From: Eremophila alpestris peregrina | Taxonomy: Eukaryota; Chordata; Aves; Passeriformes; Alaudidae | Assembly: GCA_009792885.1 (NCBI GenBank) | Contig: WMCF01000016.1 | Coordinates: 10,496,200 to 10,560,199 of the forward strand | Length of the DNA: 64,000 nucleotides | Direction of reading: 5' to 3' | In this document: positions 15,001 to 25,652 of the stretch, piece after piece | Position numbering within the stretch: position 1 is the first letter of the stretch | Layout of the letters: every line of letters starts with the position of its first letter | Notes under the pieces: generated by a model | What the model was told of the DNA's origin: nothing | Databases searched by the model: none | The model's input: only the letters and a program-made list of their open reading frames with translations | Program-made: the position numbers and the translations under genes

Positions 15001-17115
15001 TACAGAGCATGAAGTACATAATATCTGTGTATGCAACACTACATGATTGAAAGCTAGTTCCAATACTAGAACAGCTGTTGTATGTGAGCAGTCAGGTCCG
15101 AACTCATTTTAGAGGTGTCCTCTTTGCATTTCACAAATATTGCATGACTCTGCTCGTCACATTTCTTCAGGATTACACTCCACCTGCATTACAGGAGGGC
15201 AGGTTCTACTTTAAACAAAGTTTAAGATTGGACAACAAATCCACCAACTTCTTCCCCTTGCTCTTACAGAAGCCAGTTAATTGCACTCATGAAGACAATG
15301 TTCTCTTTGTAGTGAAAAGAGAGTTAATACTGCACCTGCTGACCCAGATGTCCCTTGCAGAGGAGCAACAGTCACCTGCCTCAGACACCACTGCTCTGAA
15401 GCTCAGCAGTGATCCAACAGCCCATGGTCAGGATACAATCTGCCAAGAGGAAATTTCCTGGGACACAGCAGCCATTCACAAGCCGTATCTACCTAGGAGA
15501 GCAATCTCAGACACCTACCAACACAGTCAGATACAAATTTCATCATGGAGACAAAGTACACTTGGGCCCAAAACCAGACCAAGTCACAGAAGAGAATTTC
15601 CTTAAAGACTGTTAACCACCAAAGTGAAAGTACAACCTCTTGTATTCAAAACCTCTAAGTCTTAGAATATCAGAATTTGCAAGGGTATAGGTGGGAAATA
15701 TTGTTATATACCTGCTCTGTTCTCATGCTCTCCATTAGCAGCTGCTAGGGATCACTGTCAGAGATGAACTACAGCTAACAAAAAACCTTTTCTGTGAACT
15801 CTGTCACCATTCTTATACAAATTTTATTTATTCAGTCCCTAAAAATATCTTTATATTATAACCTCTAAATGCTTCACATTCTGCCTGGGTAAGCCAGGCC
15901 TGTTAGCATTCAACATATAGAAAAAAACCCCAAACCTCATAGGATTCTTGACTTAAACCAAACACATATTGGTTAAGCTACAGATCAGCAGGATGAAAGA
16001 ACCACAATAAAGACTATCCATACTCCAGTCTGTCCTTTTCCTAAACCATCCCTTCAGTATGCACCAGGCAAGGAGAAATCTCTTGATCTAGTTTTCTCAA
16101 TAAATTTTAACAGCACAGTCTAAAGGAATGGGCAGTTTGATCTCACTGTGGCAAGCATGGCCCCACCTTGCTGTCCCACCCTGACACCTCTGCAGGTCAG
16201 GAAAAAGTGGCAGTTCCAGTAGGACTCTGCCCTGCTTACAGGCAGTGCACCACTGCCACAGGAATGGCAGTAGGTAAAAGAAAACAATATAAAACAGTAT
16301 CACGTGAATATTAAGCCCCAGTGACAATCCCAGTGGGCTGTAGTGATTGATAAAAACCTTTTGCTCTACTCAGCCTCATCTCAGTGTACTTCTGCCTGCA
16401 GCACTGCTCTTCTCAGCACTGGTATGACAGCAACCCAGTGGGTCATCTCAACAACACCAAGGTGCCTGACTAACAGTAAAAGCTGCAGTAAGAAGTCCCC
16501 AGAAGTAAGTCTGCCTGCTGGGCAAGAACAAATTGGTTTGGGAGTCAGTGATGTGTCTAAAAAAGGGTTTATGCTTCCTGGTTCCTAAAAATCAATCCTA
16601 GACTTTCTTCAAAAGGTTACAATACTTGACAGTTTTATAGCAGTTCTGTAACCAGATTTATAAAAGACTCAAACAAAGGAAGACATCATTACTTTTTATT
16701 AATTTGTGTACATGCACAATTATACCCTAGAAAAAAACAGAGCAAAGTCTCAGGATACATCAGGTCAGCAGAATGTGATCCTGTATATATTGAAACATTT
16801 ATTTCATACACTTGAGAGTTTGAAAGAGCTTTCTATAGCTAGACAAGGGCCATATATACACACACCATACTCCCTGCCACTGGTAAAGCTTCCCAGCACA
16901 GCCATTGTTCATGCCTTGGCAGCACAGATTGACATGCTGCAAGTGGAGCTTGCAACTGCACTGTGAGCCAAATGTTAAGTGATGTAGGTGAGGAGTGTTG
17001 CAGCCTAAACCCAAGTTTCTAAGTTCATCACACAAGGGACATGAAATGAATCGCCTCAAGCAGAGCCATTTTAGCCTGTCCAGGTTGGACACACAGCAGG
17101 AGGTTTGTTACTCAC
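1..17115 (-). other. Long intron of CHCHD6, no exon recognised
   Basis: The stretch follows the phase-0 donor of CHCHD6 exon 4 and runs to the window edge. I compared minus-strand translations with the expected remainder of the protein (the FYKEQL region and CHCH cysteines) and recognised none. Small exons in short frames could have been missed. The longest open frames (for example 3897-4352 and 15078-15605, plus) match no family I know and have no splice or codon support. The only repeat I recognise is a CR1 3' end near 4.8-5.0 kb. The rest is AT-rich unique-looking sequence. Confidence 0.6.
4765..5018 (+). mobile_element. CR1 LINE, 3'-end fragment, plus orientation
   Basis: The sequence follows the avian CR1 3' end. 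It has a gaagaaattc-like start, the AACAGGTTGTCCAGAGAAGC block, then GTGTTCAAGGCCAGGCTGG, and finishes with the family's terminal ATTCTGTGATTCT. It is 5'-truncated, as most CR1 copies are, and lies antisense to CHCHD6 in the long intron. Confidence 0.88.
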
Positions 17116-20100
17116 CAGCTGGGCTGTTCTCTGCCTCTCCTCATTAATGCTGTTCCTTTCCTTGGCCTCACTGGCTGCTTCCCTTTCTCTTTTGGCCAGC
17201 CGGAGCAACTCCTCTTGGACCAGTGCCTGTTCCTGCTCATACCTGCATGAGCAAAAGGAGAGAGAAGGTCATCAGCAGACTGCTGGCAACAGAGTCATGG
17301 CTTGTCATGGAGTACCCCTGCTTAGAGCCAAAACACAAATCCAGAATCTATTTGACACAAAATCTGCTCACAATTTCATTATCGGCAGGAATTCAAAAGC
17401 CCAACAAACTTTAAATATGACCTGCAATTCCAGTGAGGTACAACTCTGGCAACAACAGTAGACAGAGCATCACATAAGCTTATACATCAGTTATATTTAG
17501 CTCTATTAAGTACTTCATTATCACCTGGAAACAGTGAAAATAGGAAGCAGTTAGCCAGACAAATAGACACTGCTTTGGAAAAGATCAAGGGACATAGAAT
17601 GATGAAAGGAGTCAGTCTGACAGTGCTGCTCTCTGGCTCTTACACAGGAAAGAAAAAGCACACAAAATGCACGCAGCAACAGCACTAAGAAAAGCAGCCC
17701 TGAACTGAAAAAGGCTTCAAAGGGGATTCTCAGGCATTGAAACATAATCATAGAATAGAATCACAGAATTGTTAAGGGCGGAAAAGATCAGTGCCAACCA
17801 TTAACCCAACACCATGTTCACCACCAAACCATGTCCCCAAGTGCCACATCCACAAGCCTGTTGAATGCTTCCAGGAAGGAAGGGTGATTCCACCACTTCC
17901 CTGGGCAGCATTTCCTATGCCTGACCACCCTTTCAGCAAAGAAACTTTCCCTCATACACAACCTAAACCTCCCCTGGCACAACTTGAGGCCATTTCCTCT
18001 GGTCCTGTCACTTGTTATACCTGCGAGAAGAGGCTGAGCCCCACCTGGTGGTTACAATCTCCTTTCAGGTGCTGTAGAGCCATAAGGTTCCCCCTGAGCC
18101 TCCTTTTCTGCAGGCTAAACACCCCCAGCTACTCCCAAGGAGTCCTGTGCTCCAGCCCCTTCCCCAGCTCCACTGCCCTTCTCTGGACACACTCCAGCAC
18201 CTCAACGTCTTTTGTGTAGTGAGGGGCCCAAAACTGAACCCAGGATTTGAGCTGTGGCCTCAGCAATGCCCAGTACAGGGGGACAATCACTGCCCAGGTC
18301 CTGCTGGCCACACTATTGCTGATACAGCCAGCATGCCACCGGCCTTCTCAGCCACCTGGGCTCATGTTCAGCTGTTGTCAAACACACACTCATTATGCTC
18401 AGACTGAAGTAAAACACAGACCTATGCATACATAGATATATTCCCAAATGAGCTAAACTATTGTCTTTTTCAAGAGCTTCACCTCACCTCCTGTAGAGTT
18501 CCTGCTGTGCAACAGAGTCACTTTCCTTTGGTGGCTGAACTCCTAGAAAGGAGAAGAGAAAACTGTGACAACTAATAGTACTACAAATGTAGCCCTTCAT
18601 CACATCACAATTTATTTTAGGAGAGATATTATTCATCAAGAGAAAAAAAAAAAGTCAAGAAAATTTAAGTTTGATGGATAGAGTTTGAATTTATGGAACA
18701 GAGACAACAACAACATCACTTTCAACCAGGCACTGAATAAACCATGCTACAGAAAACTTCTGTGTGAGGACATTAACTCCTCAAACCCTTATTTATGCTG
18801 AAACATGAGTGTGGTTGTAGATCTACTTTCCATTTCCTTCCTCTAATTCCAGTAAGTATTCCTCTTGACCTCCTCCTCTCCTTGTAATTACAAGGGATTC
18901 CACAAGTGAAGATGAAATAATTTGATGGAGTTCAGGCCATCCATAAAGCTAAATCTACATTCAGGAAAGACATAGGCTGACAGCAAACAAATCCCTAAAA
19001 GTAAAGGCCTAGTTCCCTAACTTCATTTTAGTCTGGATGCTTAAAAAAAAATCCACACTGCTGATATATAGCAACAAAGCATATTTGAGAACTAATAGAA
19101 ATTAAATAGTTTTCTGACCTGTAAAGAAAGACAAGTTCAGAAACCAAGTTTTCATCATTCCCTTAGCCAGCTGTGCTTAGACAGGTTATCCTTCCCTAGG
19201 AGCTTCTTTCCAAAAAATAAAGAGCAGTACTTCCCTCACCCATGCACAATACACACCCTGCCTACATAAAGCAGACAACAAGGCAGTTTGCCAGAAATGA
19301 AAGGCAAAATATTTCTGCCTTATTGATTACACATTTACCTGCAATGCTAGAAATGTTCACAGAGTGATACAGGCTAACCAAGGAGGTGGCACTGAGAACT
19401 ACCAGCACCTTCTGTAACATTCAGTGGCAGCACCACCCCAACCTTACCTGGAGGTCTGGGTTTGCCCTCTGCAGCCAGAGAAGATGGAGCTGTGCCATTG
19501 GAGGCACGGGGAGCTCTCTGGCTGTCCCTTTCAGGGGATTTCTTCATTCTGTTCACTAAATCTTCAGTGAGCTGAAACACAGAACCAGGGAAGACATCAG
19601 CCAAGTCACTTTCTGGTGTGTATTTCACTGTGAACCTCCCCATTTGTTAGTTCCCATGACACCACAGAAGTATTGCCAGTTACCTCATTGCAATGTCCTT
19701 CCAACCCAGGTGGTCAGCACTTGTATGTTGACTTCACATTTTTAAAACCCACGCCCTCTCAGGAAGTGACAAAACCTCCAATCTACTGCCTGACCCTGAA
19801 AACTTCACCAGGCAATCTTCCACAAACACCAACACAAGTGGAGAGCACCCCTAAACAAGCCAACCCTTTGTATAGGGACAAATTCACCAGAAGTGGAAGG
19901 AAATTAATTAAGCAGGTTTTAAGTCCATCTTTTCCCTCTTCTTGCTCCATGCTTGCTAACCCAGCTCAGCATGGCACACATGCTGCAAGCCATATGACAG
20001 AGAACAACCACACAGACCTCCCACTCACATAAGGCTGCAAACATTTGTTGCAATCTCAACCTCATTTCCACTCCCTGACTTGGGTTCAAACCCATGAAAA

Positions 20101-21338
20101 AGAAAGAAAAGTTAACTTGAAGTTTTCTGGCAATTCAGTCCAAAAGGCCTCTCACAGCACTGTTAAAATCAACCCTTTCCTCCTGCCAAGCTCAGAGGGT
20201 CTGGCTGCAGACAAAACAAAATGAGGCTGTTCTTCCATCTAGACTTGCCACAGTAGAAAACATATTTTCAGCTATACCACTACTACCCAACTTAACAGCA
20301 CTTTTAATACCTTCATTTTACATTGTTATCAGGCCCAATTCCTGATTTTAAAGACACAGATCCTTGTCTACAATTTCTCTGTAAAGAGAAATTAGGCAAA
20401 GACAATTTTACCTCCATCAAACAGTTTAACAAGGAGATAGGCACCATCTTAACTAACTTTTGTCAAATAATTAGTCAAAATGGGATGAAAAATAAATAGC
20501 CACAGCAAAACACACTCTGCTAGTTCACTTGTGGCAGATTTTAGGGGGAAATCGCATAAAAGTATCAAGAAGCAAGAGCAATGAAAATGATGGTAGCAAT
20601 AAAAGCTAACATGTAAAAAACCAATGAAAAGTATTAACGGGAAAAAATCTTCCTTGATGTTCGCAGCACCACTCTCTAGGGCTTGTTTCCATAACACACA
20701 GTTGTCAATTTCCGACCGAAGGTCAAGAAGCGGTTTCCCGGCGTCCCTCCCACAAACACCTCCCCATTCCAGGCTCTCATCTCCCCGCCTGTTCTCACGG
20801 CGCTGTTCTGCCCGGGCTCTTGGCACCCTGAACAAGGGCAGAGCTGTCTCCTCCTGGGTGTCCTCACAGCCGCGCATCAAACTGCTTGCAAAGCGCAAGG
20901 CAGGGGCAAAACCAGGTCATTAAGCAGCGAGGAGGGAAAGAGGGTTGCGAGCTGAGTTTGGAAGTGAAAATAAAGAGCTGGTGTGCCCCCACTCGACAAC
21001 AGCCATGCCCAGGCCCCCAGCCCTCTTTCCCACCACTCACCACTCGCCCCATCACTTCTCCAATTCCCTATTCCTTCAGCCTCCCAGGTTTCCCTCCCCT
21101 CCTCGCTGTTTCCACCGCTCATCCCTTCCAGCCCTGCACCCCTGACCTCCCGGCCAGACCCTTCCCCAGCCCAGCTCCCCCTGCCCCCGGCCCTCGCAGC
21201 CTCCCCGCCTCCATCACCCGGCCCCACGACACCGCCGGGCCGCCTCACCCTGATGCCCTGCAGCACCCGGACTCGCTCCCGCTCATCCACCCCAAAGGAC
21301 ACCCTCCTGCCGCCCTGGCTGCTCTCGCTGCCGCCCAT
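17116..21338 (-). CDS. CHCHD6: CHCHD6 (MIC25), MICOS complex subunit, 5' four coding exons (partial)
   Basis: Four exons read on the minus strand: 21249-21338, 19448-19571, 18488-18542 and 17116-17242. All have AG acceptors and GT donors, and phases match (0, 1, 0), giving 132 residues. The protein starts MGGSESSQGGRRVSFGVD, continues with LTEDLVNRMKK, and exon 4 is a charged coiled coil (YEQEQALVQEELLRLAKRE). This order matches vertebrate CHCHD6 (MGSTESSEGRRVSFGVDEEE in human), less closely its paralogue CHCHD3. The family works in the mitochondrial inner membrane as a MICOS subunit that shapes cristae and binds mitofilin. Gly2 with Ser6 fits an N-myristoylation site, so the MGG start is chosen over an in-frame ATG 14 codons upstream. 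The C-terminal twin-cysteine CHCH domain is not seen and should lie left of the window, because family introns are very long. Identity is confident; the gene is incomplete here. Confidence 0.92.
17745..18382 (-). mobile_element. CR1 LINE fragment, minus orientation, in CHCHD6 intron 3
   Basis: The plus strand begins with the reverse complement of the CR1 tail (ATAGAATAGAATCACAGAAT). It continues through typical CR1 3' blocks in reverse, such as CTTCCCTGGGCAGC, CCTCTGGTCCTGTCACTTGT and CTTCTCTGGACACACTCCAG. About 640 bp are recognisable. The copy is in the same sense as CHCHD6 and begins about 100 bp past the exon 3 donor, filling most of the 1.2-kb intron between exons 3 and 4. Confidence 0.9.
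21249..21338 (-). CDS. CHCHD6: CHCHD6 coding exon 1 with myristoylation-type start
   Basis: This exon encodes exactly 30 residues ending in VRVLQGIR and stops at an AGG|GTGAGG donor in phase 0. The ATG is followed by GGSES, an N-myristoyltransferase consensus. The reading frame stays open upstream to an ATG at 21380, but that extension has no family counterpart. The exon sits in a CpG island, and the same stretch is open in several frames purely because of base composition. Confidence 0.92.
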
Positions 21339-21493
21339 GCCGGCCGGGGTCGTTGTCCTCGCCGCCCCTCTCTCCCGCACCGGCTACCGGCAGCGCCCGT
21401 GCCCCGGCAGCGCCTGCCAACATAGCCGCTGTCCATTGGCGGCGCCCGCGGGGCGGCCAATAGCGCGGCGCGGTGCTGGCGGCCGGGCGCGGT

Positions 21494-21512
21494 GCATGCT
21501 GGGGGCTGTAGT
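21494..21512. promoter_or_regulatory. ZNF143/THAP11-type (SBS) element
   Basis: The plus strand reads GCATGCTGGGGGCTGTAGT. It closely matches the reverse complement of the long composite motif ACTACAATTCCCAGCATGC bound by ZNF143 and THAP11 (Ronin), keeping both the GCATGCTGGG and TGTAGT halves. It lies about 155 bp upstream of the CHCHD6 start codon, a usual distance for this motif. A role in CHCHD6 transcription is inferred. Confidence 0.7.
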
Positions 21513-21650
21513 CCGTGCCGGGAGCGGACAGCTCGCCCGGCGCCGGCGGAGCGCAGGGAGTCCAACGCGCCTCCGGGACAGCGGAGAGCCCCGCTCCTGT
21601 CCCGGGGAGCCAGCCCGCCCTCCGCAGTGAACGAGGCATCAAAACTGCCC

Positions 21651-24600
21651 GTACAACTTCCACTGCTAGACGGCCAACGCACGCGGTTTTCCCAAGTTGA
21701 AGAAGGATGACCTCTCGTCACATAGAGCAGCTGCGCTGGGGGCAGAATTCACCTCTTCTCCTTCCAACCACTGTGCTCCAGCACTGTGCCGTTACCTGCC
21801 CTGACACAAACCGGTGGGTCCTGCGTCGGTCAGGCCCCGGCTGATACAGTCCCAGTTGCCAGGCATGGCTGATCCACAGCCTAAACCAAAGGAATGATAA
21901 TGCAACACAGAGGCAGCTGGACCAAGAAATAACAGCTTTGGAGAATCTTTCTCAAACAAGCTTTCTGCATTCCCAGAAATACAGGCCAGTTGGTATCAAT
22001 GTGCTACTTATCTACTCAGCACACTACTCCTCAGTAGCGTGTGGCAGCAGTTTTAACTGTTTAATGCAGCATATTCCTCACTGCAGTTCATGGGGCAACC
22101 AGAGGTTTGCCTCAGAGTGGGACTTGGGCCAGCATTAAGGGAGTATCTGGGACTCTGCACCCCTCAAACTTCTCCTGGATATCCAGACCTCTTCTAGAGC
22201 ACATTCCTAGAAGCAAGGAGTATTTCTGTTAATTGTGCAGTACCTTGTATGCTGGAGAGTTGCTCCATTGCTTGAGCTCTCAAGACAAGGGCAGTGCATC
22301 CTGCACCACGAGCTGTCTCACCCAGAAACACTGCACCCAGCCAGGCAAGAGCACAGGAGGGGCTGAAGCTCACCTGCCTCCTGCTCGTTTCTTATCTGCC
22401 ACCTGCTCACTTCGTTTGACAGCACCCAAATTTTATACTGAGAGTCCATGAACACATATTCCTTATTCACCTCTTCTGTCCTCTCTAAGGGTTTCACAGG
22501 CCTGCACCATTGCTCTTCCAGGCTGGCGAGTTCTCAGCCATGTAATTACTCCTCCAGAAGTCTTTCCATAACTGTGATAATTTCTGTCATCCTTCCCTAG
22601 GCCTTTTCTAGGTGTGCACTCCCAGCCAGGTGGCATGCATCACCTGCAGAGCCAGGAAGGAGAGCAGACAAAGGCAAACAAAACCACATCACACCTGTGC
22701 CCATGCCTTCCTGCAATCTTCAAGTTATTTTTCCTCCCCAATACGTCTCATTTGAGAAATAAAGCATGACCATTTATGCCAAACTTAATTTTAATTATTT
22801 TACAAACAAAAATATACATTTACTCTATATTTTCTCTCTTTTCACCACCCCTCACACAAAACACACTGCTCAAGAACCACTTTAAAGATGGCCCAAAGCC
22901 ACTATATATACATAAATACACAACAGGAGGAAGGTCAGTCCATGACCTAGTGCAGAAGCTCCTCAGCAGCAGAACATGGGACATTCCAGAAATACTGAAG
23001 CCCTGCCAGCAAAGGACAGGATGGATGTGTTGATAACCTGCACAGGTGATCCTTCAGCACTGAATTCAGATGGTAAAAAAGGCAAATTCCTAACAGGCTC
23101 TTCACATCACCAAGGAGGGCAGGTAAGCCCTTTCAGTCAGGGTGTTGAAAGTAAACAAATACTCCTTGGGATGGAAAAGCAGTTGCTCCTTTAGTTCTCA
23201 ACTGCTTGGAAATCTTCATCTCTCTTGTCTCTGTCCAAGGCCCAGGGAAGCTTTGCAGGTTCCCCCACCCTTTCTAACCAACAGCAGCTCAGGATCAGTG
23301 TTATAAGCAGCATTGGGAGCAGCAGCACAGCAATTCAGGCATCACAACACCCATCCCTTTCACAGCAAGCAGTCCAGTGTGGCTCAGGCCAACTGACAGC
23401 AGGGACAGAGGAGCATGGAACACCTCTCTAATGAGACAAGGGCTGACTTGGCCAGCTCCTCATCCAGCCCCTGCAGTCATTGCAAGAAATGGAAATGTGA
23501 AAGGCTATGACCTACAAGAAACTACTCAGCTCTAGCACAGACAGAAGCCTTTTTTTTCCCAAAAGTAAATAAAATTTACAAAAAAAGGGGCAGTGGGGGC
23601 ATTGTTTGTTTTCAAGGTGCCAGTGCTACTTAGAGGCCTGCAGGGCAAAGTCCCCAGGCAGAGAGAGACGCTGCATTGCTCATTAACAAAAAAAGATAAG
23701 CAAAGGCCTGCATAGTTTTGGCAACCAATACGAACTTCCTGTTCTTACCCATGTTTTCTTTCCCCATGCTGGGAATGCCTGGTAGCAAACACCATCCTTT
23801 ACCTGCTAATGATCCAAACCAACACCTCCACACTGCACCTAACTCTCACCTCAGTATTCTTCAGAAACAGCAATGATTTGGGGCAAGAGATTCACAGAGT
23901 CCCCAAACATTGTTCCCTCCTTCTACCATCCCTAGTGGAAAGTTGCTTATAGCAGATCTCCACCTACTTGGAGCAATCAGGTAGGAAAGCACCCCCAAAT
24001 CTAGAGGAATACACATCTTCATCCTTGGAAAGCATGGGATATCCCAGAAACCAGACTGATGCAGCCTTTATATGAACAGTCGCTGGATTGGAACACCATG
24101 TTTTGAAACTGCATGCCAGCCAACTCAGACAACAGTAGTGACTCTTCCAGCATGGAAGAGGTTAATTAGAAGTTCCAGAAAGTCTTTAAAAGAACTACTC
24201 CCCACATGCACATAAGTATTTCCAACATATCAAGCCATAAAACTTACTCAGACCAGCAGCAGTCTGGGGATCTCAACTGCAATGTGAGGGAAGGACACAG
24301 CCAGAGATACACACCCACCTCCCACTCTTCTCCCACTGCAGCACACCAGCCAGCTTGATTCTAGCACACCTAAGGTGTTTGAGTTTCCAGACACTAAATT
24401 CTGACAGCTGGGACTCATCATAGGCTTCTGCTCTGCCTCAAGCACCTGAATGTCTCTGGAGCCTTCATGTGCAGAGTCACTTTCCCCCTTCACAGCACTC
24501 TCCGAGCCCCTGCCAAAGCTATGAAGCAGGGTGCAGATCGAAAATGCACCTACCTCACAGGTTTTACTCTTGAAACTCAGCCCTGATTCAGAGCTGTCAC

Positions 24601-25417
24601 TTACACTTTCCTGTGAGCCTAAATGCACAGCACTATAGCCTCCACAGACTGGTTCACAGCTCCTTCAGCCCAGCTAGACAGCAGAACTGCCTGTCCTTCT
24701 GTCTCCCTACTGTTCAGTCACTTCACATCCATGCTGTGAGCTACCAGCCTTCCCAAATGTTCCCTGGGCACAGAGAACAGATCATTCCTCTTCATATCTG
24801 TTTTTCCCCATACACTGAGAACATTCCTTTTAACCACTAGCAACTCCAATTCACAATTTTCATCAGTGTTATCTGAAAGTAGGGCTGAGCCCCAGCGACC
24901 AGCTTCCCCCATCAGACTCTATCACCACCTGTGCTATTGCATTATGGCAAGATGCAGGCAGCCATGCTGCTTGAAAAAGCCCAGGAAGACCATCTTTGGT
25001 TTCAAACACCAAAATCCTTCTATAGATGTACAATACAGCAGTCAAATCAGCACCCTCATCCCTAAACACCATTCCTCTAAGTGGAAGACAAGTGCTTTCA
25101 GTCATTGAAAAGGAAGAGGTGCCAGCCAGGGCTATCTTCTGGGTCATATTCACATCTGGAACGTGGAGGATCAGGAAAGTTCAGTGTTTAAAGGTTTATG
25201 AACAGAACTGTTCTACATTGTTCTCAGGCAGAAACAGAAAGTGTTCTTTCCAAAAGGGTTTGGGCTGCCAACTTAGTTCCACGACAGGTTTTGGAAATCC
25301 TAAGGACAAGAGGAAAGCCGTGGCAGGGACAGATTTCCAGTGGACATCCTAACAGCTGTGGTATCAGGGAGTTTGGAAAGAAAGGAATGAGGCATCACGT
25401 GATTCAGGAGCCCTGCC
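21651..25417. other. Intergenic stretch including the probable TPRA1 3' UTR
   Basis: This lies between the CHCHD6 promoter and the TPRA1 stop codon. The part next to 25417 must contain the TPRA1 3' UTR on the minus strand. I saw no AATAAA for that strand near the stop; an ATTAAA-type signal (TTTAAT on the plus strand near 22.79 kb) is a weak candidate, so the transcript end is unresolved. No exon, RNA gene or clear transposon is visible. The reading frames here are short and unlike known proteins. Confidence 0.45.
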
Positions 25418-25652
25418 TCAGGCATTGATGGATTTCCAGCGGTCACTGTCTATGCTGTTGATGCTGCCCACGTGGTATGGCATTGAGGCCACGTCGTCCA
25501 GGTAGGCTGTGGTGTCAATCTGAGTGCTTGAGTAGAACCCAGAATCCATTCCTTCCTTCTTGGCAACAGCATAAGGGTGGGGTAGGTGCACATCCACATC
25601 CTCAGGTTCATCCACCTGACATTTGTAGGAGAAAAGGATCTTCGGTTCAGAC
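25418..25652 (-). CDS. TPRA1: TPRA1 last coding exon, cytoplasmic tail
   Basis: This exon encodes residues 308-384 from [18 protein letters not shown] to DRWKSINA and a TGA stop at 25418-25420. The tail is hydrophilic and keeps the family signatures [31 protein letters not shown] and the terminal WKSINA. It lacks the alanine-rich insert of the human tail. Confidence 0.95.

Larger units (their letters stand above)
20690..21650. promoter_or_regulatory. CpG-island promoter of CHCHD6
   Basis: The sequence turns GC- and CpG-rich around CHCHD6 exon 1. Just upstream of the coding start are an inverted CCAAT box (ATTGG, 21435-21439), a GGGGCGG box (21450-21456) and a direct CCAAT box (21457-21461). 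Further up is a ZNF143/THAP11-type element at 21494-21512. No TATA box is evident. The layout fits a housekeeping promoter; the exact transcription start cannot be read from sequence. Confidence 0.75.

Noticed and set aside
15078..15605. 175-codon plus-strand frame in the CHCHD6 intron
   Set aside because: No recognisable domain, no splice support, ordinary intronic composition; consistent with chance.
20983..21630. Long plus-strand open frame (215 codons) opposite the CHCHD6 promoter
   Set aside because: It is proline, arginine and alanine rich, overlaps several other open frames in the same CpG island, and has no family resemblance. GC-rich DNA has few stop codons.
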